38,293 bases of DNA, from the NCBI GenBank assembly GCA_005885165.1, contig VAXR01000025.1, positions 1 to 38,293 of the forward strand. The letters run 5' to 3'. Position numbers and translations under genes: made by a program. Source of the stretch: Actinomycetota bacterium (GTDB lineage Bacteria > Actinomycetota > Thermoleophilia > Solirubrobacterales > Thermoleophilaceae). Positions 1 through 7,315 of this stretch are shown piece after piece. The notes under the pieces were generated by a model that saw only the letters and a list, made by a program, of their open reading frames with translations, was not told the DNA's origin and ran no database searches. Every line of letters starts with the position of its first letter. The first letter of the stretch is position 1.

Positions 1-1557
1 GAGCGCGTCGTGGACGGCGCGGGCATCGAGGGCGAGGTGCGGATCCGCGCCGACGCGTGCGTGATCGGCACCGGCGCCGGCGGCGCGCCCGTGGCGAAGG
101 AGCTCGCCGAGGGCGGGATGAACGTGGTGATGCTCGAGGAGGGCAAGCGCTTCACCACCGACGACTTCAACGCCCGCCCGCGCGACATGATGAGCCGGCT
201 CTACCGCGACGCCGGCCAGGTGGCGACGGTCGGCAACGTCCCGATCCCGCTGCCGCTCGGCGAGTCGGTCGGGGGGTCGACGCTCATCAACTCGGGCACC
301 TGCTTCCGCACGCCCGAGAGCGTCCTCGCCATGTGGGGCGAGCGATTCGGGCTGGACGCCATGGGCGCCGGGGAGCTCGATCCGTTCTTCCGGCGGGTCG
401 AGCGGATCCAGAATGTGATCCAGGTCCCGCCTGAGCTTGCAGGCCAGAACGCGCTCGTCGTGAAGCGGGGCGCGGACGCGCTCGGCTGGTCGGGCGACTT
501 CATCTACCGCAACGTGCGCGGGTGCATCGGCTCCGGGATCTGCACGTTCGGCTGCCCGACATCGGCGAAGCAGCACGTGGGCCTGACGTACGTTCCGCTC
601 GCCTGGGACGCGGGCGCCACGACCTACACCGCCTGCCGCGCCCGCCGGATCCACACGCAGGGAGGGCGCGTGAAGGCGGTGGAGGCGTCGACCGCCGGCG
701 GCGGGCGCGTGCGCGTCGAGTGCGACATCGCGGTCGTCGCCTGCGGGGCGATCGGCACGCCGATCTTCCTGCGCCGGCAGGAGCTCGGCCTCGACTCCGG
801 CGAGCTGGGCCGCAACCTCACGATCCACCCCGCGACAGGAGTCCGCGCCCTGTTCGACGAGGAGATCGACATGGCGAAGGGCGTGCCGCAGTCGTACTAC
901 ATCGACGAGTTTGCGGACGAGCGGATCATGTTCGAGGGGGCGGCGGGCCCGCCGGACTATGCGGCGATGTCGTTTCCGTTCTCGGGCGAGTCCCACCGCG
1001 AGCTGATGCTCCAGTACCCCGGCATCTCGCAGTTCGGCCTGATGGTCTCCGACCTCTCGCGCGGATCGGTTCACGAGCACGCGGGGCTCACCCAGATCCG
1101 GTACTTCCTGAACAAGGACGACGTCGCCACCTTCAAGCGCGGCATCGAGCTCCTGTGCGAGCTCTACTGGGCGGCAGGGGCGAAGGTCGTGTACCCGCCG
1201 ATCGAGGGCATCGGAGAGCTGCACGACGGGGACCTCCAGGCCGTACGCGAGTGGGAACCCCGTCCCAAGGCGCTCACGGTGCTGGCCTTCCACCCGCTCG
1301 GCACCGCTCGCGCGGACGCGCGTCCCGGCCACGGCGTGGTGGACGGCGACCTGAAGGTCCACGGCGTCGACGGCCTGTACGTGAGCGACGGGAGCGTCGT
1401 GCCGAGCTCCCTCGGGGTGAACCCGCAGATCACGATCATGACGCTGGCGACGCGGCTCGGCTTCCACCTGCTCGGGACGGCGCCGCCCGAGGACGAGCCC
1501 GAGCCCGAGGCGATCGCGCGGCCGCGCATCACGCAAGCGCACGCGCTCGCCGCTTGA
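1..1557 (+). CDS. GMC-family FAD-dependent oxidoreductase (5' end probably cut by window edge)
   Basis: FAD-dependent oxidase or dehydrogenase of the glucose-methanol-choline family; substrate unknown. Numbering from the GTG at 10, the dinucleotide-binding motif GTGAGG lies at residues 20-25, followed by an acidic end of the second strand (MLEEG). A cysteine-rich segment (C172, C178, C182, pattern C-x5-C-x3-C, then PTSAK) is typical of the subgroup that includes long-chain alcohol oxidases and other large GMC proteins. The C-terminal GMC domain carries the catalytic pair: the His of HPLGTA and the Asn of GVNPQITIM. The frame is open to base 1, so GTG 10 is only the first start codon visible and the true start may lie outside the window. 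It converges on the next gene, and a hairpin follows the stop. The family call is firm; the substrate cannot be told. Confidence 0.9.
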   Translation, partial: ERVVDGAGIEGEVRIRADACVIGTGAGGAPVAKELAEGGMNVVMLEEGKRFTTDDFNARPRDMMSRLYRDAGQVATVGNVPIPLPLGESVGGSTLINSGTCFRTPESVLAMWGERFGLDAMGAGELDPFFRRVERIQNVIQVPPELAGQNALVVKRGADALGWSGDFIYRNVRGCIGSGICTFGCPTSAKQHVGLTYVPLAWDAGATTYTACRARRIHTQGGRVKAVEASTAGGGRVRVECDIAVVACGAIGTPIFLRRQELGLDSGELGRNLTIHPATGVRALFDEEIDMAKGVPQSYYIDEFADERIMFEGAAGPPDYAAMSFPFSGESHRELMLQYPGISQFGLMVSDLSRGSVHEHAGLTQIRYFLNKDDVATFKRGIELLCELYWAAGAKVVYPPIEGIGELHDGDLQAVREWEPRPKALTVLAFHPLGTARADARPGHGVVDGDLKVHGVDGLYVSDGSVVPSSLGVNPQITIMTLATRLGFHLLGTAPPEDEPEPEAIARPRITQAHALAA

Positions 1558-1571
1558 GGCACGCGCTCACA

Positions 1572-1594
1572 GCCTGAGGGGACGCTGCTCAGGC
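1572..1594. terminator. Hairpin between convergent genes, possible bidirectional terminator
   Basis: Perfect 7-bp arms GCCTGAG and CTCAGGC with a 9-nt loop lie between the stop codons of the GMC gene (1557) and the convergent secreted-protein gene (1614). There is no T-run on either side, so its use as an intrinsic terminator is inferred from position only. Confidence 0.35.
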
Positions 1595-1613
1595 CGGGGC
1601 GCGTGGCGGCCGG

Positions 1614-2348
1614 TTAGTTCTCGGTGCAGGAGGCGACACCGTCGCCCCAATGGCGGGTGCCGTCCGTGTACGTGATTGCGACCTCGTAGTGCCAGCCGCC
1701 GGAGCAGATCTTCGGGTTGGTGATGAGCGACACGCGCTTCACGTGCCCGTTCCGCTCGACCTTGTGCGTCGAGCCGATGTCCGCGCGGATCCGCTCGAGG
1801 CGGCCGCCGGTCGCCTTGTCGAGCCGGTCGATGCGGAGCGAGTACGAGTAGACCCAGTCGTGGATGTGCGCGAGGCGCCCGGTGGTCGCCCTCCGGTGGC
1901 CGCCGGCGCGCACGTTGGCGGCGACGGGTCCATGAGTCGCGCGCTTCGCGGTGCCGAGGTAGAGCTTCAGCTTGCCGCTTGCCTGCCGGGCGCCGTTCTG
2001 GACCGCGGCGACGAGCGAGGCCGATCCGATCTGGCTGTCAGACGGGCAGCTGAAGGCCTGGGCCTGGCCTGAGTCCCAGCGAGCGGGAATCGCGCCGCGG
2101 TCGATGTTGAACCCGCGCGCGAAACGGAACTCGATCGAGCGGGGGATCCGGCCGTTCCGGTTTGTGTCCTCGTTGGGATTGGCCCAGAAGATCACGTGCG
2201 ACTGCCGCCCGGCATCGGGGGGCTTCACGGCGGCATAGATCGCGCGCGAGATGTCCTTCTGCGACGGGGCCGCGAGGGCCATCGTGGCGGGCAGCACGAC
2301 GAGCGCGAGGAGAAGGAGAAGCTGAATCCGCCGCCGTGACTTGCCCAC
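1614..2348 (-). CDS. Secreted protein of unknown function
   Basis: A 244-residue protein starting at a GTG (2348-2346). The first 27 residues form a classical Sec signal peptide: basic GKSRRR, a long Leu/Val/Ala core and an ALA-A cleavage region. The mature part has no family I recognise. It is rich in Arg, Gly and polar residues, has a YSYSLRIDRLD segment and ends with a short domain containing two cysteines (KICSGGW and VASCTEN) that could form a disulfide. No lipobox, catalytic motif or membrane anchor is seen. Two near-identical direct repeats (2365-2423) lie just upstream of its start and are the natural candidates for its promoter or operator. It may be a lineage-specific extracytoplasmic protein; no function is assigned. 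Confidence 0.75.
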   Translation of the reverse strand: MGKSRRRIQLLLLLALVVLPATMALAAPSQKDISRAIYAAVKPPDAGRQSHVIFWANPNEDTNRNGRIPRSIEFRFARGFNIDRGAIPARWDSGQAQAFSCPSDSQIGSASLVAAVQNGARQASGKLKLYLGTAKRATHGPVAANVRAGGHRRATTGRLAHIHDWVYSYSLRIDRLDKATGGRLERIRADIGSTHKVERNGHVKRVSLITNPKICSGGWHYEVAITYTDGTRHWGDGVASCTEN

Positions 2349-2364
2349 GCCTCCGTCATGCCCG

Positions 2365-2423
2365 CTGAAACGGGTTCAATAAGTGACCTGGCTCACACTG
2401 AAGCCGGTTCAATAAGTGAGCTG
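2365..2423. repeat. Two 26-bp direct repeats, 33-bp period
   Basis: Copies at 2365-2390 and 2398-2423 match at 23 of 26 positions and share the core GGTTCAATAAGTGA. The core is strikingly AT-rich for this genome. A 33-bp period is about three helical turns, so both copies face the same side of DNA. They lie 17-75 bp upstream of the minus-strand secreted-protein gene and far (about 480 bp) from glpD. This suggests a tandem operator or promoter element for the minus-strand gene; the regulator is unknown. Confidence 0.6.
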
Positions 2424-2492
2424 CCGGACTTCCCTGCTTCTTGGTCGTCCTGCGACCAAAATCCAGCACGGCCCGAGAGGTTCCGCAGGCTC

Positions 2493-2723
2493 CTACTGGT
2501 GCGTGTATCCGCGCGCCGCGTACGACCAGCGCCGCCGCTGGTTCGACCAGCGTCGCGCGATCGAGCCCCCCGAGAGCCGGTTGGCGGCGTCGAGGTGCTC
2601 GATCGCGTACGAGTAGTCGCCCCAGGCCGCGTCGAGCTCAGCAAGCGTCAGCGCGACGTCGATCACCGCGCGCCGCTCGAAGTTCTTGCGGCGCTCCACC
2701 GTGGTTGCTCGCGTGGGGGACAT
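2493..2723 (-). CDS. Possible small hypothetical protein, 76 aa
   Basis: The frame gives a 76-residue basic protein from an ATG at 2723-2721. Unlike the shadow frames around it, its composition looks protein-like: an acidic/hydrophobic helix (VALTLAELDAAWGDYSYAIE) followed by a basic, tryptophan-containing tail (RRWSNQRRRW). The frame remains open upstream to 2918, but that part looks like non-coding shadow. No good Shine-Dalgarno sequence precedes the ATG, so the start is uncertain. The helical segment faintly resembles one tetratricopeptide-like hairpin, but that is weak. It could equally be a decayed gene or chance frame. Confidence 0.4.
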   Translation of the reverse strand: MSPTRATTVERRKNFERRAVIDVALTLAELDAAWGDYSYAIEHLDAANRLSGGSIARRWSNQRRRWSYAARGYTHQ

Positions 2724-2899
2724 GGAGGGGAACTTCGGCTCGGCGGGGCCTCCGGAGTGTCCTGCGCGCCCGCCGGCCTTCAAGCTGCTTGCAGCATCGA
2801 TGTGACCTTCGGCTCGGAAGGTGCACGCCGGATGCAGGTTTCCTCCCATCGCCGCGGCGGTCCGCGGGCGCGCGCCCACGCGGGGCGGGCCCCTAACGT

Positions 2900-4636
2900 A
2901 TGGAAGTCGTGATCGCACGCGACGACGCCCTCGCCGCCTTCGAGGCCGAGCAGTTCGACGTCGTGGTCGTGGGCGGCGGGATCACCGGCGCCGGGGTGGC
3001 GCTCGACGCCGCCTCGCGCGGCTACAGCGTCGCCCTCGTGGAGCGCGAGGACTACGCGTCAGGCACCTCGAGCCGCTCGTCGAAGCTCGTGCACGGCGGC
3101 CTCCGCTACCTCCAGAACTTCGACCTCGGCCTTGTCCGGGAGGCTCTGCTCGAGCGCGCCCTGCTCGTGAACCTCGCCCCGCACCTGGTGCGGCCGCTCG
3201 AGCTCCTCATACCCGCCTTCGAGGGCAACCGCCCCGACCGCTTGACGGGCGTGGGGCTGAACATGTACGACGTGATGGCCACCGAGCGCGTGCGGCTGCC
3301 GAGCCTGCGGCGCCGCGGCGACGCGCCCGCGCTCGAGGAGTGGAGCCCCGACCGCCACCACGTGATCGAGGGCGAGGAGGTCAAGCGCCTCCTGCCCGCG
3401 CTCGCCTCGCGCGAGCCGACGTCCGCCTATCTCTTCTACGACTGCCAGACCGACGACGCCCGCCTCGTGCTGACCGTCCTCGGCGAGGCCGAGCGGTTCG
3501 GCACGGTGATGGCGAACCGCTGCGAGGTGGTCGGCCTGGTGCAGGACGGCGCGCGCGCGGCTGGCGTGCGCTGCGTGGACCGCGTGTCCGGCGGCAGCTT
3601 CCAGGTTCGGGCGTCGAACGTCGTGAACGCGACCGGCGTATGGGCGGACCGGATCAGCTCCGAGGAGATCTACGCGGAGGAGGAGATGCCGCGGATCCGA
3701 CCCAGCCGGGGGACGCACGTGACGCTCCCGTACGAGGCGCTGCCGCTGGTTGCGGGCGCGATCGTGCCCGTCGGGGACAAGCGGACGATCTTCACGCTCC
3801 CGTGGCTCGGCCGGACGCTGGTCGGGACCACCGACTACGACTACGAGGGGGAGCTCGAGCACGTCCCGCCGTCGTCCGACGACATCGACTACCTGCTCGA
3901 CGCCTGCAACCGCTTCTTCGACCTGTCGCTCGATCGCTCCGACCTGGCCGGTGCCTACGCGGGCGTGCGTCCGCTCATCTCCACCGGGGACACGAAGAAG
4001 TCGGTGGACATCTCGCGCCGGGCCGAGCTGTTCGAGACGAGCTCCGGGCTCGTGACGATCACCGGCGGCAAGCTCACCACCTGGCGGCGGATGGCCAAGC
4101 TCGCCGTGGACCGGATCGTGGAGCGGGAGGGGCGCGAGGCCCCGTGCCGCACGCACGAGATCCCGCTCGGCCAGCCCGCCGAGCCCGAGGACCTGGCTGG
4201 CGCCGCCGGGGTCGACGACGAGTCGCTCGACCTGCTCGCCCACCGCTACGGGTTCGCGGCGCGCGACGTCCTGGCCTCGGTCGAGGCCGATCCGGAGCTC
4301 GCCCCGCGGATCGTGCCGGATCTGCCCGACCTCCTCGCGGAGGCCGCCTTCGCCGTCACGCACGAGCAGGCCACGACGCTCGCCGATGTGCTGCTTCGCC
4401 GCACGCGGCTCGGCATCCTCGACGCTCCTCGGCTGGTCGCCGACGGCAGCGCGGAGGCGCGCGCCGCGGCCGAGGCGATGGGGCGGGTGCTCGGGTGGGA
4501 CGGCGCGCGCGTGGCGCGCGAGCTCGACGACTGGAGGGAAGTGGCCCGTGCCGAGGGCCTGCTGGGTGAAGCACCCGGCTCGGCGTCCCCCGCGGACGAG
4601 CGGGAGCCGAGAAGCGCCACCGCAGCGGGCGCGTGA
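2900..4636 (+). CDS. glpD: Glycerol-3-phosphate dehydrogenase (FAD-dependent)
   Basis: Oxidises sn-glycerol 3-phosphate to dihydroxyacetone phosphate and passes electrons to the quinone pool, normally at the inner face of the cytoplasmic membrane. At 578 residues it has the usual length for aerobic GlpD. The FAD-binding motif VVVVGGGITGAGVALDAASR begins near residue 22. The family stretch SSRSSKLVHGGLRYL follows near residue 55, and conserved blocks RPSRGTHV, GTTDYDYEG, AGVRPL and ITGGKLTTWRRMA come later, then the all-helical C-terminal DAO_C domain. The chosen ATG is the first in frame after stop-rich sequence. Its stop overlaps the folP-like start by 4 nt (GTGA), so the two are probably co-translated. 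No glpF or glpK neighbour is present here. Confidence 0.95.
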   Translation: MEVVIARDDALAAFEAEQFDVVVVGGGITGAGVALDAASRGYSVALVEREDYASGTSSRSSKLVHGGLRYLQNFDLGLVREALLERALLVNLAPHLVRPLELLIPAFEGNRPDRLTGVGLNMYDVMATERVRLPSLRRRGDAPALEEWSPDRHHVIEGEEVKRLLPALASREPTSAYLFYDCQTDDARLVLTVLGEAERFGTVMANRCEVVGLVQDGARAAGVRCVDRVSGGSFQVRASNVVNATGVWADRISSEEIYAEEEMPRIRPSRGTHVTLPYEALPLVAGAIVPVGDKRTIFTLPWLGRTLVGTTDYDYEGELEHVPPSSDDIDYLLDACNRFFDLSLDRSDLAGAYAGVRPLISTGDTKKSVDISRRAELFETSSGLVTITGGKLTTWRRMAKLAVDRIVEREGREAPCRTHEIPLGQPAEPEDLAGAAGVDDESLDLLAHRYGFAARDVLASVEADPELAPRIVPDLPDLLAEAAFAVTHEQATTLADVLLRRTRLGILDAPRLVADGSAEARAAAEAMGRVLGWDGARVARELDDWREVARAEGLLGEAPGSASPADEREPRSATAAGA

Positions 4637-5532
4637 GCCGGTCCGAGCTCACCCCGCCGCTGTTCCTGCGCGGCCGCGAGCTGCGGCCGACGCCCGCGCG
4701 CCCGCTCGTGATGGGCATAGTGAACGCGAGCCCCGAGTCGTTCTTCGACGGCCACGAGGTCGGCTCGGCCGAGGATCAGATCGCGCGCGCCCTCGCGATG
4801 CACGACGACGGCGCGGACCTGATCGACGTCGGGGGAGAGTCAGGCGTCACAGACCTGCCGGCGGTGACCGCGCAGGAGGAGCTCGAGCGCGTCCTGCCTA
4901 TCGTAGAGCGGCTCGCCGCGGAGGACGCGATCGTCTCCATCGACACGTGGAAGCCGGAGGTCGCACGTGGCGCGCTCGAGGCCGGCGCGGCGATGGTGAA
5001 CGACGTGAGCGGCCTCGCCGATCCCGGGGTGGCGGAGGCCTGCGCCGAGACGGGCGCCGGGCTGATCCTCACGCACACGCGAGCGGCGCCGAAGCAGAAG
5101 TCCTTCCCGAGCTACCCGGACGTGGTCGAGGACGTGGTCGAGCGGCTCCGCGAGCGGATGGAGGCCGCGCGCGCACTCGGCATGCACGCCGAGCAGCTGG
5201 TGCTCGACCCCGGCCCCGACTTGGCGAAGACGCCGGCGGACACGATCACGGTGCTTCGTGCGCTGCCGCGGCTGGCCGGCCTGGGCCGGCCCGTGCTCCT
5301 CGCCGCCTCGCGTAAGGACTTCGTAGGCGCGTTGACGGGCCGCAGCCCGCGCGACCGGCTGGCGGGAACGCTGGCCGCCATCGGCGTGGGGCTCGATCTC
5401 GGCGCATCGATCCTCCGCGTCCACGACGTGCCGGCCACGCTCGACTACCTCGCTGTCCGCGCGGCGCTGCGCGGCGAGCGCGACGTCGACCCCGACCTTC
5501 GCCTGGATCCGGGCTTGCGCCGGGTGGTGTGA
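4633..5532 (+). CDS. Dihydropteroate synthase-like protein (FolP2-like)
   Basis: A 299-residue TIM-barrel protein of the dihydropteroate synthase family, which condenses 6-hydroxymethyl-dihydropterin pyrophosphate with p-aminobenzoate in folate synthesis. Several pterin-site residues are in place: N31 (GIVNASP), D104 (SIDTW), N123 (VNDVSG), D192 (LDPG), K228 (SRKDF) and the R-V-H-D block at 262-265. The normally invariant loop GESTRPG is instead GESGVTD (residues 68-74), so the Thr-Arg pair that contacts substrate is missing. From memory, SIDTW, THTRAAPKQ and the weak second loop resemble actinobacterial FolP2 more than FolP1. Starts at GTG 4633 inside the glpD stop. It may be a true synthase, or a paralogue with altered substrate like mycobacterial FolP2, whose role is unclear. 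Confidence 0.8.
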   Translation: MSRSELTPPLFLRGRELRPTPARPLVMGIVNASPESFFDGHEVGSAEDQIARALAMHDDGADLIDVGGESGVTDLPAVTAQEELERVLPIVERLAAEDAIVSIDTWKPEVARGALEAGAAMVNDVSGLADPGVAEACAETGAGLILTHTRAAPKQKSFPSYPDVVEDVVERLRERMEAARALGMHAEQLVLDPGPDLAKTPADTITVLRALPRLAGLGRPVLLAASRKDFVGALTGRSPRDRLAGTLAAIGVGLDLGASILRVHDVPATLDYLAVRAALRGERDVDPDLRLDPGLRRVV

Positions 5533-5571
5533 CATCCTGCCGCGCGACATGACTCGCGTCCTCGATCCGTC

Positions 5572-6702
5572 ATGCCCATCCTGGACAGGCAGCAGCTAGA
5601 GGAGAGCCCGCTCGCCGATCTCCACGCGATCGCGTCGGAGCTCGGGATCGAGGGGTTTCGCCGCCTCCGGCGGGAGGAGCTGATCGAGACGCTCCTCGCG
5701 GCCGAGGGTGGCGAGGGGGCGTCGGGCGAGGGTGAAGCCAAGGCTGAGGCCGCGGTGGAGGAAGCCGACGAGGAGGCCGAGGCCGAGGAAGCCCAGGCCG
5801 AGGAGGAGGCCGAGCCCGCCAGGGGCGGGGAGGAGGAGCCCGCGCCCGAACCGGAGCCCGAGGAGGAAGAGGAGGACGTGCGCTCCGGCGTGCTCGACGT
5901 CCTGCCGAACGGCAGCGGGTTCATGCGGCCGGACCCGTTCGCGCACTCGCGCGACGACGTCTACGTGTCGCCGGCCCAGGTCCGCCGCTGCGAGCTGCGC
6001 CCCGGAGACGTGCTCGCCGGGCCGGTCCGATCCCCGCGCCGGTCCGAGCGCTACCCGTCGCTCGTACACGTCGAGACGATCAACGGCGAGCCGGCCGATC
6101 CGCCGCCCGAGCGCCCGCACTTCGACGATCTCACGCCCGTCTTCGCCAGCGAGCGGCTGACCGCGCCGGACGGCCTCGACGCGGTGCCGTTCGGAAGGGG
6201 CTCGCGGGTTGCCGTCGGGGGGCCGCCCGGCTCCGGCACGACCACTCTCCTGCGGCGGATCGCGCTCACGCTGGTCCGCTCCCATCCCGACCTCGAGCTG
6301 ACTGTGGTGCTCGCCGGCGTGCGCCCGGAGGAGGTCACGGAGTGGAAGGCCGAGTCCGAGCTGGCCGTGGCCGGGGGAGGATTCGACCGCTCGGTCGAGG
6401 AGCAGACGCAGGTAGCCGAGATCGCGTTCGAGCGCGCGAAGCGCGTGGCCGAGCGCGGCGGTCACGCGGCGATCGTCCTCGACTCGCTCGATGCCCTGCA
6501 TCCGGCCGCCGCGCGGCGGCTCTTCGGTGCGGCGCGCGCACTCGAGGAGGGCGGCTCGCTGACGGTGATCGCCTCGACGGGCCTCGCCGGGGAGCCGCAG
6601 CGGCTTGCCACGACGCGCATCGTGCTCGAGGGCACCGCGCAGGACGGCACGGCGACGCTCGCACCCGCGTCCGGCACGCTCCGCGCCGAGCGCCTGACCT
6701 AG
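5572..6702 (+). CDS. Rho terminator paralogue with degenerate ATPase site
   Basis: Homologous to transcription terminator Rho along its length. Residues 1-47 form a Rho_N helical domain (LADLHAIASELGIEGFRRLR), 48-104 a very acidic Glu/Ala linker, 105-175 the S1/cold-shock RNA-binding fold (GSGFMRPDP, DVYVSPAQVRRCELRPGD), and 200-376 the RecA-like domain. Rho hallmarks remain (RPEEVTE 251-257, QVAEIAFERAKR, LFGAARALEEGGSLTVIA), but the catalytic parts do not. The Walker A lysine is Thr223 (PPGSGTTT for PPKAGKTT), the catalytic Glu of DERPEE is Val250, and the Arg after the Walker B Asp304 is lost. The protein also stops about 65 residues short of the usual C-terminus. It is therefore unlikely to hydrolyse ATP as Rho does; it may bind RNA or modulate a genuine Rho encoded elsewhere. 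No Shine-Dalgarno precedes ATG 5572. Confidence 0.85.
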   Translation: MPILDRQQLEESPLADLHAIASELGIEGFRRLRREELIETLLAAEGGEGASGEGEAKAEAAVEEADEEAEAEEAQAEEEAEPARGGEEEPAPEPEPEEEEEDVRSGVLDVLPNGSGFMRPDPFAHSRDDVYVSPAQVRRCELRPGDVLAGPVRSPRRSERYPSLVHVETINGEPADPPPERPHFDDLTPVFASERLTAPDGLDAVPFGRGSRVAVGGPPGSGTTTLLRRIALTLVRSHPDLELTVVLAGVRPEEVTEWKAESELAVAGGGFDRSVEEQTQVAEIAFERAKRVAERGGHAAIVLDSLDALHPAAARRLFGAARALEEGGSLTVIASTGLAGEPQRLATTRIVLEGTAQDGTATLAPASGTLRAERLT

Positions 6703-6724
6703 AGCTCCGGCGGCAGGCGCGGGG

Positions 6725-7183
6725 TCAGCGCCGGTAGGCGACCTGCGCCCAGGAGGGCTCGGGCGAGAGCTCGATCACCTCGTTGTCGCGATCGGGCTGG
6801 GCGTAGCCGAAGCCGTTCGAGCTCTCGTCGAAGACGATCTCGAGCTCGCCCTCCTTCACGCGCTGGTCGAGCCAGGCGCCGCGGAAGACGAGCCGGCGCA
6901 GCCAGTGGACGAGCGAACGGTCGGCCGTCGCGTTGAGCTCGGGCCAGCACGCGTTGATGTGCTCGCCGAGGGCGGACGCCGGTTCGGTCACCTCCCCATT
7001 CACCGTGAGGTTCACGAGGTCCTCGCGCTCGGCTCCCTCGAGCGGCCCGGGGACGAATCCGAGCTTCACCGCCGCCTGCTCGACGCGCTCGGTGAAATCG
7101 CGCTCGTTGAACGTGAAGCGGAGCTCGCCGTACTCGAGGACATAGTCCGCTCCGGACTCGTAATTTCGGCGAGTGGCGTCCAT
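6725..7183 (-). CDS. Conserved-looking hypothetical protein, 152 aa
   Basis: I do not recognise the family. The protein is soluble and acidic, with no signal peptide or membrane segment. Alternating hydrophobic stretches (YVLEYGELRFTF, LVNLTVNGEV, GELEIVFDESSNGFGYAQ) suggest a mixed alpha/beta fold. There is a tryptophan-rich middle (INACWPELN, LVHWLRRLVFRGAW). ATG 7183 is preceded by GGAG a few bases upstream. It is convergent with the Rho-like gene (22 bp between stops) and lies 132 bp downstream of the ArsR-type regulator on the same strand. Two hairpins sit in that gap, so it may be separately transcribed. Confidence 0.75.
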   Translation of the reverse strand: MDATRRNYESGADYVLEYGELRFTFNERDFTERVEQAAVKLGFVPGPLEGAEREDLVNLTVNGEVTEPASALGEHINACWPELNATADRSLVHWLRRLVFRGAWLDQRVKEGELEIVFDESSNGFGYAQPDRDNEVIELSPEPSWAQVAYRR

Positions 7184-7198
7184 GTCTCCGTTCTGCCT

Positions 7199-7219
7199 CG
7201 GGCTGCCTCCCGCAGCCCG
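7199..7219 (-). promoter_or_regulatory. Hairpin upstream of the 152-aa gene
   Basis: Perfect 8-bp arms CGGGCTGC / GCAGCCCG with a 5-nt loop, 15 bp before the minus-strand ATG at 7183. It could end transcription arriving from the upstream regulator gene or structure the leader of the 152-aa gene. There is no T-run. Confidence 0.3.
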
Positions 7220-7290
7220 GGCGCGTCGGGATCGTAACCCCGATTCCTCCTCCGGCGCGCCCTATGCAACGGCAATTGCACCCGGGCGCG

Positions 7291-7307
7291 GGCGCCAAGA
7301 GGGCGCC
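7291..7307 (-). terminator. GC-rich hairpin just after the ArsR-type gene
   Basis: GGCGCC-AAGAG-GGCGCC (6-bp arms) lies 9-25 bp beyond the stop of the minus-strand regulator gene. It has no clear U-run, so it is a weak candidate terminator. Confidence 0.3.
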
Positions 7308-7315
7308 GGTAGGCC

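Larger units (their letters stand above)
2349..2899. other. 551-bp gap between the secreted protein and glpD
   Basis: Apart from the direct repeats at 2365-2423 and a doubtful small minus-strand gene (2493-2723), I see no convincing gene, RNA or mobile element here. The plus-strand open frames through this stretch are arginine/proline-rich shadows. No clear promoter or ribosome-binding site was recognised in front of glpD. Confidence 0.5.

Noticed and set aside
2365..2423. CRISPR-like array
   Set aside because: Only two copies with a 7-bp interval, no spacers of normal length and no cas genes nearby.
2358..2912. 184-aa plus-strand frame in the gap before glpD
   Set aside because: Its repeated GSIS peptide merely reflects the DNA direct repeats, and the rest is basic low-complexity sequence.
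2821..4569. 582-aa plus-strand open frame over glpD
   Set aside because: Alternate frame of glpD, overwhelmingly Arg/Gly/Pro; the glpD frame carries all family motifs.
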